Assembly: GCF_004923255.1 (NCBI RefSeq)
Contig: NZ_QYRT01000001.1
Span: 62,001-126,000 of the forward strand
DNA from: Subtercola vilae
Lineage (GTDB): Bacteria; Actinomycetota; Actinomycetes; Actinomycetales; Microbacteriaceae
Direction of reading: 5' to 3'
Length of the DNA: 64,000 nt
Shown here: positions 34,910-43,398 of the stretch, one piece after another
How the letters are laid out: every line of letters starts with the position of its first letter
Numbering within the stretch: the stretch's first letter is position 1
Translations under genes and position numbers: made by a program
The notes under the pieces: generated by a model
Told to the model about the DNA's origin: nothing
What the model saw: the letters and a program-made list of their open reading frames with translations, nothing else
The model's database searches: none

Positions 34910-35788
34910 ATGACTTCGTTCTCCTCTGCCGCGGCTTCCCCGGGTGTGCCGGCGACGCCCGCGACCGGTGAACCGGTGCTGCAGCTCTCTGGGGCGTCGC
35001 TCACGTTCGGTGCGCGCACGCTCTGGTCGGGCCTTGACCTCACCGTGCGAGCCGGCGAGTTCATCGCCGTCATCGGTGCGAACGGGTCGGGCAAGACCAG
35101 CCTGCTGAAGGTGATTCTGGGCCAGCAGCAGTTGAGCGCCGGTACCGTCGACTTTCTTGGCGAACCCATTCGGCGCGGCAACCGGCGCATCGGCTACATT
35201 CCCCAGCAGAAACTCGCCGATGACGGGGTGCCGCTGCGGGCCCGTGACCTGGTGGGCCTCGGGCTGAGCGGCCACCGGTTCGGGTTGCCTCTGCCATCGG
35301 CAGCTCGCCGCCACCGGGTCGACGAGCTGCTGGCAGCGGTGGGGGCCACGGCGTATGGCAACGTTGCTGTCTCGACGCTCTCGGGTGGCGAGCAGCAACG
35401 CCTTCGGGTGGGGCAGGCGCTCGCGGGCGACCCCCGACTTCTGTTGTGTGATGAGCCTCTCCTTTCACTTGATTTGAATTACCAGCGTGCGGTGAGCGAG
35501 CTCATCGACCAGCAGCGTCGGGCCCGCGATCTGGGGGTGCTTTTCGTCACACACGACATCAACCCCGTGCTCGACATGGTCGACCGCGTGCTCTATCTCG
35601 CGGGAGGGCGCTTTCGCATCGGTACGCCCGACGAAGTGCTGCGCACCGAGGTTCTGAGCGAGCTGTACGGTTCACCCATCGACGTCATCCGTACCAGAGG
35701 GCGAGTGATCGTCGTGGGCGCACCTGACAGCGCCCACGGGCACCACGACGATGTGCGCGGCACCAACACGGGCGGGGCGGCATCGTGA
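34910..35788 (+). CDS. znuC: Zinc/manganese ABC importer ATPase
   Basis: 292 residues. Walker A GANGSGKTS, Q-loop IPQQK, signature LSGGEQQRL, Walker B LLLCDEPLLSLD and H-loop THDINPV are intact. The C-terminal tail contains a His-rich HGHHDD patch, common in metal-importer ATPases and possibly a zinc sensor. The first 20 residues are an Ala/Ser/Pro-rich extension, so translation could start later. The gene lies 10 bases after the binding-protein gene and overlaps the permease start by 4 bases. Confidence 0.9.
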   Translation: MTSFSSAAASPGVPATPATGEPVLQLSGASLTFGARTLWSGLDLTVRAGEFIAVIGANGSGKTSLLKVILGQQQLSAGTVDFLGEPIRRGNRRIGYIPQQKLADDGVPLRARDLVGLGLSGHRFGLPLPSAARRHRVDELLAAVGATAYGNVAVSTLSGGEQQRLRVGQALAGDPRLLLCDEPLLSLDLNYQRAVSELIDQQRRARDLGVLFVTHDINPVLDMVDRVLYLAGGRFRIGTPDEVLRTEVLSELYGSPIDVIRTRGRVIVVGAPDSAHGHHDDVRGTNTGGAAS

Positions 35789-36666
35789 CTGACATCTGGT
35801 CGCAGATCTTCAACTTCGCCAACTACGGCGAACTGCTCGTGCTGCTGCAGAACTCGATCATCGCCGGCGCGGTGCTCGGGCTGGTGGGCGGTCTGATCGG
35901 CGTGTTCGTCATGTCGCGCGACATGGCCTTCGCCGTGCACGGAATCAGCGAGCTCTCGTTCGCCGGGGCCTCAGCAGGCCTGCTGTTCGGCGTGGGGGTC
36001 GTTGAAGGCTCGATCATCGGCTCGATTGTGGCCGCGGCGCTCATTGGCCTGCTCGGCTCACGGGCTCGAGACCGAAACTCGATCATCGCCGTTCTCATGC
36101 CCTTCGGGCTGGGTCTCGGTATTCTCTGCCTCACGCTGTACCCAGGCCGTTCGGCAAACAAGTTCGGGCTGCTCACCGGCCAGATCGTCGCGGTCGACAA
36201 TCCGAGACTCAACTCGCTGATCGCCATCTCGATCGTGGTGGTGATCGGGCTTGCGGTGGTGTGGCGCCCCCTGATGTTCTCAAGTGTCGACGCCGATGTG
36301 GCATCGGCCCGGGGTGTGCCGACACGTTTTCTGTCGTTGTACTTCATGCTGCTGCTGGGGCTCGCCGTCGCAGTCTCGGTGCAGATCGTCGGCTCGCTTC
36401 TGGTGCTCTCGATTCTCGTGACGCCGGCTGCAGCGGCGCTCCGCCTTTCGTCGTCGCCTGTGATCGTGCCGCTTCTCAGCACGATCTTCGCCGTGGTGTC
36501 TCTGGTCGGCGGCATCTTGCTCGCCCTGGGTGGTTCTGTTCCCATCAGCCCGTATGTCACAACGATCTCCTTTTTGATCTACGTTGTCTGCAGAATCATT
36601 GCGTCGCGTCGGAAGCGACAGGGCAATAGTCGCCGAAGCGCGCTGGCTCGCAGGGTTCAGAGCTAA
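35785..36666 (+). CDS. znuB: Zinc/manganese ABC importer permease
   Basis: 293 residues with about eight hydrophobic helices, the ABC-3 metal-permease pattern: NSIIAGAVLGLVGGLIGVF, FAVHGISELSFAGA, and the C-terminal VQIVGSLLVLSILVTPAAAA. A basic C-terminal tail ends the protein. GTG at 35785 overlaps the ATPase stop (GTGA). It forms the membrane channel of the importer. Confidence 0.9.
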   Translation: MTDIWSQIFNFANYGELLVLLQNSIIAGAVLGLVGGLIGVFVMSRDMAFAVHGISELSFAGASAGLLFGVGVVEGSIIGSIVAAALIGLLGSRARDRNSIIAVLMPFGLGLGILCLTLYPGRSANKFGLLTGQIVAVDNPRLNSLIAISIVVVIGLAVVWRPLMFSSVDADVASARGVPTRFLSLYFMLLLGLAVAVSVQIVGSLLVLSILVTPAAAALRLSSSPVIVPLLSTIFAVVSLVGGILLALGGSVPISPYVTTISFLIYVVCRIIASRRKRQGNSRRSALARRVQS

Positions 36667-36733
36667 AATTGTGGAGAACTCGGGCCTTTGATCGGCCTGT
36701 GGAGAACGCGCCAACGCGAGAACGAGGTGAACG

Positions 36734-37126
36734 ATGAAACGCAATACGTGGCAGCGTGAAGCCGTGCGTTCCGCCCTCGACACCCAGATGGGCTTCGTGA
36801 GCGCGCAGAACCTGCACTCGAGCCTCCGCGGCGAAGGTTCGCACATCGGCTTGGCGACGGTCTACCGCGCTCTCAGCGACCTGGCAAACGAGGGTGAGGC
36901 CGATTCATTGCAGTCACCCGAAGGCGAGAGCCTGTACCGGGCCTGCTCGGTGGGCCACCACCACCACCTCATCTGCCGCAGCTGCGGCCTCGCGGTCGAG
37001 ATCGAGGCCGACGATGTCGAGGTGTGGGCTAAGAGCGTTGCGAGCCTGCACGGCTTCAGTCAGGCTGAGCATGTCGTCGACATCTTCGGCTACTGCTCGG
37101 CGTGCGTGCCCGAAGTGGCCCGCTGA
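36734..37126 (+). CDS. zur: Fur-family zinc uptake regulator
   Basis: 130 residues. The winged-helix N-terminus has TWQREAVRSALD and GLATVYRALSDLANEG, the Fur DNA-recognition segment. The metal-binding HHHHLICRSCG motif and the two cysteine pairs Cys81/Cys84 and Cys121/Cys124 (structural zinc) are intact. It follows the zinc importer by 67 bases on the same strand, and a Zur-like palindrome precedes the importer. I therefore call it Zur and not Fur, although the sequence alone does not fix the sensed metal. Confidence 0.85.
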   Translation: MKRNTWQREAVRSALDTQMGFVSAQNLHSSLRGEGSHIGLATVYRALSDLANEGEADSLQSPEGESLYRACSVGHHHHLICRSCGLAVEIEADDVEVWAKSVASLHGFSQAEHVVDIFGYCSACVPEVAR

Positions 37127-37170
37127 ACCCATCAGCTGCGAACCCATCAGCTGCGAACCGGTCAGCTGCG
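37126..37170. repeat. Three tandem 15-base units between convergent genes
   Basis: AACCCATCAGCTGCG occurs twice in a row and then as AACCGGTCAGCTGCG. The array runs from the last base of the zur stop codon into the 3' end of the opposite gene, where it alters the last codons. Each unit has a CAGCTG palindrome. Confidence 0.85.
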
Positions 37171-38505
37171 CCGAATCTCGTCGTCGCCCTCGAGGCCTCG
37201 CGACGAGCCGAGAAACATCGACGGCGATGTCGCATCGTCGAATTCGGCCACGTCTCGGTGATGCGCGGCTTCTGCTGACGCCTCGTCGGTTTCGCGTTCA
37301 TCCATCGGTATCAGCTCGATCGTGCCGGTATCGGTTCGGCTCAGGTTGTGACGGGCCAGAATCTCGTCACGCTGGCTGATGAGAAAGTCGCGGTTGGCAG
37401 CGTTCGCGTCGGCGAACATCGTGGATCTACCCGCGGTGATGCGCCGAACGCGACGCCACTCGAGGTACGGCTTGCCCACAGCCATCAGAATCAGGCCTAC
37501 AACTGCGTACGACGCCATCATCGCGATTCCGCGTACGAACCCCGGGCCCACTCCATAGAGTTCCCGTTTGAGCATCTCGGTGATGCCGCTGCCGACAACC
37601 ACGTTGTTCAGCCATGCGAACGGCTCCGGCATGAACCATGACGGGTACGCGGCGCCCGACGATGGCATCGACAAGAAGATGAACACCACCATGGCTGGCA
37701 CGGCGATAAATCGCCCAGCGAAATAACTGGCGCCGTTGACCGCGAGCCCGATGGCGACGATCCAACCCCAGGCAATGAGGAAGAGGGCGCCGAAGTGGCC
37801 GTCGACCGCCCCGATGACGGGGCCGGCAAGGGTGTTGGTGATGAGCGATATCAGCGCTCCGCCCACCACGATCACGGCCATCCGGGTGCGATGCCTGAGA
37901 GGCGCGCCCATCAACCCGATGAACATGGCCACCATGTAGCCGCCGATGCACCACGCGAGCATGAGGTAGAGCGAGACGGTGCCGTACTCGTCGTACGCGG
38001 GCAGCGGGGCGAGGTCGACGATGGTGGGTGTGATCTTCTCGGCCGCGAGCACGGGGCTGATCATGGCCGGGATGAGCGCAGAGACCTGGTACTGGTGGGC
38101 GCTGGCCTTGTAGATGGTCGAATCGCTCGGGTCGAACGCGACCGCAGCCTGCCCGGTGATCACGGCCGCCTTCGCCTCGTCGGCCGTGTCGAACTGGTGG
38201 ATGCTGATGACGCCCGGCATCGCCTTGTCGAGGTCGCTCTGCAACTGCTGACTCGTCGAACCGACCAGGGCAACAGGCACATCATGCGGGTGGGGCGCGT
38301 GGAAGGCGGCTATGTAGCACAGGCAGAACGCCACGATGAAGAAGAGCGGCAACCAGAGTTGCAGACCGATCAGCTGCAACGAGGGGTGAAGTGTGGAGTA
38401 CCAGCGGCGGTACGCGTTCGGCTGGGCCCGACGCGCGGGGTCAGCCGCCCGTGCGGCCCTCGCCTCGAGCCGTGCCGCTGAACGCGAGGTTGCTGTTCGA
38501 CTCAT
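37162..38505 (-). CDS. YhgE/Pip-like (DUF3533) membrane protein
   Basis: 447 residues from the ATG at 38505; a TTG extension to 38532 is less likely. One N-terminal membrane helix (LPLFFIVAFCLCYIAAF) is followed by an extracytoplasmic region with VPVALVGSTSQQLQSDLDKA, then about five further helices. This is the ABC-2-like YhgE/Pip layout. Relatives include phage-infection and type VII secretion accessory proteins and putative exporters. The last 80 residues are a charged cytoplasmic tail. It converges on zur and is unlikely to be part of the zinc operon. Confidence 0.75.
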   Translation of the reverse strand: MSRTATSRSAARLEARAARAADPARRAQPNAYRRWYSTLHPSLQLIGLQLWLPLFFIVAFCLCYIAAFHAPHPHDVPVALVGSTSQQLQSDLDKAMPGVISIHQFDTADEAKAAVITGQAAVAFDPSDSTIYKASAHQYQVSALIPAMISPVLAAEKITPTIVDLAPLPAYDEYGTVSLYLMLAWCIGGYMVAMFIGLMGAPLRHRTRMAVIVVGGALISLITNTLAGPVIGAVDGHFGALFLIAWGWIVAIGLAVNGASYFAGRFIAVPAMVVFIFLSMPSSGAAYPSWFMPEPFAWLNNVVVGSGITEMLKRELYGVGPGFVRGIAMMASYAVVGLILMAVGKPYLEWRRVRRITAGRSTMFADANAANRDFLISQRDEILARHNLSRTDTGTIELIPMDERETDEASAEAAHHRDVAEFDDATSPSMFLGSSRGLEGDDEIRRS

Positions 38506-38636
38506 CACCCAATTGCCTTCCGACACTCTCAAGGCTACTCGGGCCTCCAGAAAGGGTTCAGAATTGGCCTAGAACCGCATGAATCCGGGCCTCGAGTTGC
38601 ATGCTGATGGATGCTCGCGTAGGCTTGGTCGCTGGT

Positions 38637-38655
38637 TGAGTGGTATCTCCGCTCA
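38637..38655 (+). other. Stem-loop in the rpmB leader (first)
   Basis: TGAGTGG and CCGCTCA pair over seven positions (one T-G wobble) around the five-base loop TATCT. It lies about 100 bases upstream of rpmB in a gene-free stretch. Confidence 0.4.
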
Positions 38656-38721
38656 CTTGTACACGAACCCTCCCCTGCACGACTTCTGGGCAAGGTTGCG
38701 TGTGCCGACAAGAGAACTTGG

Positions 38722-38739
38722 GTAGAGCATCCGCTCTAC
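38722..38739 (+). other. Stem-loop in the rpmB leader (second)
   Basis: GTAGAGC and GCTCTAC pair perfectly around the four-base loop ATCC. The stem ends 6 bases before the strong GGAGG ribosome binding site of rpmB, so it could influence translation start. The rest of the gap 38506-38757 shows no gene and no tRNA-like fold. Confidence 0.5.
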
Positions 38740-38757
38740 GGTAATTGGAGGAAAATC

Positions 38758-38994
38758 ATGGCCGCAGTGTGCCAGGTGACAGGAGCCGTTCCCGGCTTCG
38801 GTCACGCTATTTCGCACTCGCACCGACGCACCAAGCGTCGTTTCGACCCGAATGTGCAGAAGAAGACTTACTACGTTCCGTCACTTCGACGTAACGTCAA
38901 CCTGACGCTTTCTGCTAAGGGCATCAAGGTCATCGATGCTCGTGGCATCGAAGCCGTCGTCAAAGAAATTCAGGCTCGTGGGGTGAAGATCTAA
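38758..38994 (+). CDS. rpmB: 50S ribosomal protein L28
   Basis: 78 residues. [25 protein letters not shown] followed by NVQKK and [23 protein letters not shown] is the L28 pattern. Only one cysteine (Cys5) is present, so a four-cysteine zinc ribbon is not possible; this is the zinc-free type. The GGAGGAAAATC before the ATG is a strong ribosome binding site. It shares a 1-base overlap (TAATG) with rpmG and heads the rpmB-rpmG-rpsN operon. Confidence 0.97.
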   Translation: MAAVCQVTGAVPGFGHAISHSHRRTKRRFDPNVQKKTYYVPSLRRNVNLTLSAKGIKVIDARGIEAVVKEIQARGVKI

Positions 38995-39161
38995 TGGCTA
39001 AAGCACAAGACGTACGCCCGATCATCAAGCTCCGTTCGACCGCCGGTACCGGGTACACGTACGTGACCCGTAAGAACCGTCGTAACGACCCCGACCGTCT
39101 CGTACTGAAGAAGTACGACCCGGTCATCCGCAAGCACGTCGACTTCCGAGAGGAGCGGTAA
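38994..39161 (+). CDS. rpmG: 50S ribosomal protein L33, cysteine-free type
   Basis: 55 residues, the usual length for L33. It starts [20 protein letters not shown] and continues [21 protein letters not shown]. It has no cysteine at all, so it is the non-zinc (C-minus) form. The ATG overlaps the rpmB stop by one base. rpsN follows 3 bases after the stop. Confidence 0.97.
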   Translation: MAKAQDVRPIIKLRSTAGTGYTYVTRKNRRNDPDRLVLKKYDPVIRKHVDFREER

Positions 39162-39164
39162 CAC

Positions 39165-39470
39165 ATGGCTAAGACAAGCAAGATCGCTAAAAACGAACAG
39201 CGCAAGGTCATCGTTGCCCGCTGGGCAACAAAGCGCCTCGAGCTCAAGAAGGCGCTCGTTGACATCAACGGCACCGACGAGACGCGTGAAGCGGCTCGCG
39301 TCGGCCTTCAGAAGCTGCCCCGCGATGCTTCGCCGGTGCGCGTGCGCAACCGCGACGCCGTCGACGGCCGCCCGCGCGGTCACCTCTCGAACTTCGGCAT
39401 TTCACGCGTTCGTTTTCGTGAAATGGCTCACCGAGGCGAGTTGCCGGGTATTACGAAGTCAAGCTGGTAG
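39165..39470 (+). CDS. rpsN: 30S ribosomal protein S14, long cysteine-free type
   Basis: 101 residues. [19 protein letters not shown] at the start and [20 protein letters not shown] then [18 protein letters not shown] near the end show the long S14 form. It lacks the CxxC pairs of the short zinc-binding form. It ends the rpmB-rpmG-rpsN operon and is followed by a hairpin at 39496-39519. Confidence 0.97.
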   Translation: MAKTSKIAKNEQRKVIVARWATKRLELKKALVDINGTDETREAARVGLQKLPRDASPVRVRNRDAVDGRPRGHLSNFGISRVRFREMAHRGELPGITKSSW

Positions 39471-39495
39471 GTTTTCCACGGTTATATGACCGTCT

Positions 39496-39519
39496 GCTGT
39501 GGCCCTTCGGGGCCACGGC
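39496..39519 (+). terminator. Hairpin after rpsN with TTCG tetraloop
   Basis: GTGGCCC and GGGCCAC pair around a TTCG loop, and three further base pairs (one wobble) extend the stem to 10. No T-run follows, so termination is possible but not assured. It probably separates the ribosomal operon from HU. Confidence 0.6.
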
Positions 39520-39592
39520 GGTGCTTCACGCAGATCTAGATCGACACACAATTGCTGCCTCACGCAGCAGAATGGTCCGAGGAGGACACTAA

Positions 39593-39880
39593 ATGGCTGA
39601 TAAGTCACTCAACAAGACCGAGCTCGTAGCAGCAGTCGCCGCATCGTCGGGCCAGACACAGACCGCTGTCAACGAGGTTCTCGACTCCTTGTTCGCAACC
39701 CTCGCCGACTCGGTGTCGAACGGCGTCAAGGTCACCATCCCGGGCTGGATCGCTGTTGAGCGCACGTCGCGTGCCGCTCGCACCGGCCGTAACCCGCAGA
39801 CCGGCGAAGCCATTCAGATCGCCGCAGGCAACTCGGTCAAGATCAGCGCTGGTAGCAAGCTCAAGGCTGCAGTCAAGTAG
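39593..39880 (+). CDS. hup: DNA-binding protein HU
   Basis: 95 residues, the short HU form without the Lys-rich tail seen in mycobacteria. MADKSLNKTELVAAVAASSG and VKVTIPGWIAVERTSRAARTGRNPQTGE (split by the DNA-intercalating beta-arm) with IQIAAGNSVKISAGSKLK are standard. It is a dimeric nucleoid protein that bends DNA. The GAGGAGG start site is strong. A small hairpin (TGCTGC/GCAGCA at 39553-39569) precedes it, and a clear terminator follows. Confidence 0.97.
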   Translation: MADKSLNKTELVAAVAASSGQTQTAVNEVLDSLFATLADSVSNGVKVTIPGWIAVERTSRAARTGRNPQTGEAIQIAAGNSVKISAGSKLKAAVK

Positions 39881-39896
39881 TTTTCGCCTCACCGAA

Positions 39897-39935
39897 TGAG
39901 GGGTTCCGCACAGGCGGAGCCCCTCATCTCGTTTA
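39897..39935 (+). terminator. Rho-independent terminator of hup
   Basis: A 13-base-pair stem (TGAGGGGTTCCGC with GCGGAGCCCCTCA, one wobble) closes an ACAG loop and is followed by TCTCGTTTA. It starts 17 bases after the hup stop. Confidence 0.9.
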
Positions 39936-40002
39936 ATTGTGGGTTATCCACAACCGCCTCCCGCGGGTGAGCTTCACAGGCACGCTGACGTAGGGTTGAT
40001 GA

Positions 40003-41961
40003 GTGCCAAAAATGATTCGCATCGCCGGGCCCGCGGCACTTGTCGCAGCCGCCTTTGCCATGCTCATTCTGGGGCTCGAATACGGCGGGGGCGCGACAGC
40101 CCTCCTCCTCGCTGACCCGGGCCCACTGGTTCGGTTCGGGCTGCCCATGGCCACACTCGCTGTGAACCTGAGCGCCTCGCTCGCCATCGGCGCGCTGTTC
40201 CTGGCCGTGTTTGTGCTGCGCTCCTCGAAGCCCGAATTCAATCGTGCCCTCGATATCGCCGCTGCGGGTGCGGCCCTGCTCACGGTGTTCTCGGCCATCA
40301 CCGGCTTTCTCAGCTTTCTGAATGTGACTTCGTCATCAGCGAGCCTCGACTCGAAGTTCGGCCAGATACTCGGGCAGTTTCTCATTGCGGTGCCTCTTGG
40401 CCAGGCGTGGCTCGAGACGACGTTGCTGGCCGCCGCCGTGACTGTGCTCTGCTTCGCCGTTCGAAACGTCACTATGTTGGCCTTCGTGGGTGTTCTCGCG
40501 GTACTCACCCTCGTTCCTATGGCCCAGCAGGGGCACGCCGCCGGCACCGATGGCCACGATGCCGCCATCACGGCGCTGTTCCTGCACATTCTGTTCGCCG
40601 CAGTGTGGCTGGGCGGCCTGCTCGTGCTGGCCCTGCTCTCGAAGCAGCTCGACAACTCGAGGCTTCTCGAGGTGGTGCAGCGGTATTCGGGTGTGGCGTT
40701 GGTCTGTTTCGTTGTGGTCGCGGCCTCGGGTTACGTGAGCGCAGAACTCCGTATCGGATCGCTCGACCGGCTGCTCACTCCCTATGGCATTCTCGTTCTC
40801 GTCAAGGTCACCGCACTCATCGTGTTGGGCCTCATCGGAGCGATGTACCGCAACCTGCTCATCCGGCGCCTGGCAGACGGAGCGGGTCGGCGCATCTTCT
40901 GGCGCATCGTCGTGGTTGAACTCGTCTTCATGGGCGTGGCCTCTGGTACCGCCGTGGCACTGGCACGCACCGCCACTCCCATCCCCGAGGTGCTACCGAG
41001 TACGCCGACGCCGGCGCAGATTCTCACGGGCTCGGCAGTGCCACCCGAACTGACCTTCGGCAACTTCTTCACGCAGTGGAACTTCGATCTGCTGTGGATT
41101 CTCGTCTGCGGGTTCGGCATCTTCTTCTACCTTGCCGGCGTGGTGCGGCTTCGTCGCCGCGGTGATAGCTGGCCCATCCACCGCACCATTCTGTGGGTTG
41201 CCGGCATGCTGTTGCTGCTCTTCGTCACCAACGGTTTCATGAACGTGTACGAGAAGTACCTGTTCAGCGTGCACATGATGGGCCACATGATTCTGGCCAT
41301 GATGATTCCCATCCTGCTCGTGTCGGCGGGCCCGGTCACCCTCGCCATGCGTGCCATCAACAAGCGCAGCGATGGCAGCCGTGGAGGCCGCGAGTGGATC
41401 CTGTTGGCCGTGCACTCTCGCATCGGCAACTTTCTCTCCAACCCCATCGTGGCGGGGGTGCTCTTCGCGACCAGCCTGCTGACGTTCTACTACACACCCC
41501 TCTTTCGCTGGGCCACGGTCGATCACATCGGTCACGAGTGGATGATCGTGCACTTCTTGATCGTGGGTTACCTGTTTGCGCAGGCGCTCATCGGCGTCGA
41601 CCCCGTCGCCTTCACGTTGCCGTATCCGTTCCGCCTCGTGTTGCTGCTCGCAACCATGGCCTTTCACGCCTTCTTCGGCCTGACGCTCATGACGGGCACC
41701 GGCCTGCTGCTCGCCGACTGGTATGGCGCCATGGGCCGGGCCTGGGGTACCAGTGCGATCTCAGACCAACAGACCGGCGGCGGCATTGCGTGGAGCATCG
41801 GTGAGATTCCCACCCTTATCCTTGCAATCGTGGTGGCAATCCAGTGGGGTCGAAGTGACACGAAAGAGACGAAGCGTCTCGATCGCAATGCCGACCGTAC
41901 GCATGATGCCGAGCTGAACGAGTACAACGCCATGCTTGAGCGGCTGGATCGCACCCGATGA
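40003..41961 (+). CDS. Copper-handling CopD domain fused to CtaG cytochrome oxidase assembly domain
   Basis: 652 residues, nearly all membrane helices. It starts at GTG 40003, or at ATG 40012. The CopD-like half includes YSGVALVCFVVVAASGYVSAE cut before LRIGS (from about residue 228) and GILVLVKVTALIVLGLIGA. The CtaG (caa3-type assembly) half begins near residue 350 with FGNFFTQWNFDLLWIL and contains FSVHMMGHMILAMM, with the histidines likely to carry copper. Such fusions are common in Actinobacteria and serve copper delivery to cytochrome c oxidase. The helicase gene overlaps its stop by 4 bases. Confidence 0.9.
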   Translation: MPKMIRIAGPAALVAAAFAMLILGLEYGGGATALLLADPGPLVRFGLPMATLAVNLSASLAIGALFLAVFVLRSSKPEFNRALDIAAAGAALLTVFSAITGFLSFLNVTSSSASLDSKFGQILGQFLIAVPLGQAWLETTLLAAAVTVLCFAVRNVTMLAFVGVLAVLTLVPMAQQGHAAGTDGHDAAITALFLHILFAAVWLGGLLVLALLSKQLDNSRLLEVVQRYSGVALVCFVVVAASGYVSAELRIGSLDRLLTPYGILVLVKVTALIVLGLIGAMYRNLLIRRLADGAGRRIFWRIVVVELVFMGVASGTAVALARTATPIPEVLPSTPTPAQILTGSAVPPELTFGNFFTQWNFDLLWILVCGFGIFFYLAGVVRLRRRGDSWPIHRTILWVAGMLLLLFVTNGFMNVYEKYLFSVHMMGHMILAMMIPILLVSAGPVTLAMRAINKRSDGSRGGREWILLAVHSRIGNFLSNPIVAGVLFATSLLTFYYTPLFRWATVDHIGHEWMIVHFLIVGYLFAQALIGVDPVAFTLPYPFRLVLLLATMAFHAFFGLTLMTGTGLLLADWYGAMGRAWGTSAISDQQTGGGIAWSIGEIPTLILAIVVAIQWGRSDTKETKRLDRNADRTHDAELNEYNAMLERLDRTR

Positions 41962-43316
41962 CCCGGCCCACACTCTCGCGTGAACAGCAGCGGGTGTACG
42001 AACTCATCGAGAGCACCCGCACGCACGTGTTCGTCACCGGCCGGGCCGGCACCGGCAAATCAACACTGCTCAACCACCTCGCCTGGAACACCGAGAAACA
42101 GTTGGTCATCTCGGCCCCGACAGGCGTTGCCGCCCTGAATGTGGGTGGGCAGACCATCCATTCGCTTTTTCGGTTGCCCATCGGCGTGATTGCCGACCAC
42201 GACATCGAACAGAACGCCGAGGTGCGAAAGCTCCTCAACACGATCGACACGCTCGTCATCGACGAGGTCTCGATGGTCAACGCCGACCTGATGGATGCGA
42301 TCGACCGCAGCCTGCGCCAGGCCCGCCAACGACCGCTCGAATCGTTCGGTGGCGTGCAGGTTGTGCTCTTCGGTGACCCGTACCAGCTGGCACCCGTGCC
42401 GGGTGACTCCGACGAGCGGGCGTACTTCGCCGACCGCTACGACTCGATGTGGTTCTTCGACGCGAAGGTGTGGCAGGAAGCCGAGCTCAAGATCGTCGAG
42501 CTCACCGAGATCCACCGCCAGAGCGACGACACCTTCAAGATGATGCTGAACGCGGTGCGGCACGGCATGGTCACCAAGGAGATCGCCGATGTTCTGAACG
42601 GGGCCGGTGCGCGCACCCCGCCGAACGACGGCACCATCACGCTGGCGACGCGCAACGATTCGGTGAACCGCATCAATGCGGCCGCGCTCAAGGGGCTCAA
42701 AGGGCCGTTGAAGACGGCCCGGGCCGAGGTGTCAGGAGACTTTGGGGGTCGGGCGTACCCGGCCGATGAGGCGCTCGAGCTGAAGGCCGGTGCGCGGGTC
42801 ATGTTCCTGCGCAACGACTCAGACCAGCGCTGGGTGAACGGAACGGTCGGAACGGTCACGAAGATCTCGGGCTCGGTGTGGGTCGAGGTCGAGGGCGAGG
42901 TGCACGAGGTCGAGCCCGTGAGCTGGGAGAAGTACAAGTACTCGTATTCGGCCACCAGCAAGCAGCTCACGAAAGATGTCATCGGCGAGTTCACACAGTT
43001 TCCGCTGCGGCTGGCATGGGCGGTGACCATCCACAAGTCGCAGGGCAAGACCTACGATTCGGCGGTGGTCGACCTCGGCTCGCGCGTGTTCAGCTCGGGG
43101 CAGACCTATGTGGCACTGTCGCGGCTCACCTCGCTCGAGGGGCTCTACCTCACGCGGCCGCTGCGACCAGCCGACATCATCGTCGACCAGAACGTTCGCC
43201 GGTTCATGCAGCAGCGGCCCGCGCAGACACCCGCTCCCGAAGCGCAGGCCCCGGCGGCCTCAGTCGAGACGACCGCTGTTGACGACCAGGTGCCGACGCC
43301 CTTAGCTGACGCGTAG
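41958..43316 (+). CDS. Pif1-like SF1B DNA helicase
   Basis: 452 residues. Walker A GRAGTGKST near residue 30, motif Ia APTGVAALNVGG, motif II IDEVSM, motif III FGDPYQLAPV, motif IV-V ending and motif VI VTIHKSQGKTYD with YVALSRLTSLEGL match Pif1/RecD2-type helicases. The last 50 residues are a Pro/Ala-rich tail. It should unwind DNA 5' to 3' with ATP. It overlaps the CtaG gene by 4 bases (ATGA), an arrangement with no obvious functional meaning. Confidence 0.9.
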   Translation: MTRPTLSREQQRVYELIESTRTHVFVTGRAGTGKSTLLNHLAWNTEKQLVISAPTGVAALNVGGQTIHSLFRLPIGVIADHDIEQNAEVRKLLNTIDTLVIDEVSMVNADLMDAIDRSLRQARQRPLESFGGVQVVLFGDPYQLAPVPGDSDERAYFADRYDSMWFFDAKVWQEAELKIVELTEIHRQSDDTFKMMLNAVRHGMVTKEIADVLNGAGARTPPNDGTITLATRNDSVNRINAAALKGLKGPLKTARAEVSGDFGGRAYPADEALELKAGARVMFLRNDSDQRWVNGTVGTVTKISGSVWVEVEGEVHEVEPVSWEKYKYSYSATSKQLTKDVIGEFTQFPLRLAWAVTIHKSQGKTYDSAVVDLGSRVFSSGQTYVALSRLTSLEGLYLTRPLRPADIIVDQNVRRFMQQRPAQTPAPEAQAPAASVETTAVDDQVPTPLADA

Positions 43317-43398
43317 AACGGCTTCGGGCCACACCGCTACAGGCAGCACGGCTTCGGGCAGCACGGCTACAGTCCACACACCGCTACAGTCCACACGG
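43316..43398. repeat. Degenerate short tandem repeats between convergent genes
   Basis: Units such as CACCGCTACAG, CACGGCTTCGGGCAG and CACGGCTACAGTCCACAC recur imperfectly between the helicase and heme oxygenase genes. No hairpin with a T-run stands out. Confidence 0.7.

Noticed and set aside
38631-38700. tRNA-like look of the rpmB leader
   Set aside because: No cloverleaf with a T-arm GTTCRA motif and matching acceptor stem could be drawn; only simple hairpins are present.
38506-38757. Zur box before rpmB
   Set aside because: I looked for a TGAAAATCATTTTCA-like palindrome because of the neighbouring zinc genes and found none.
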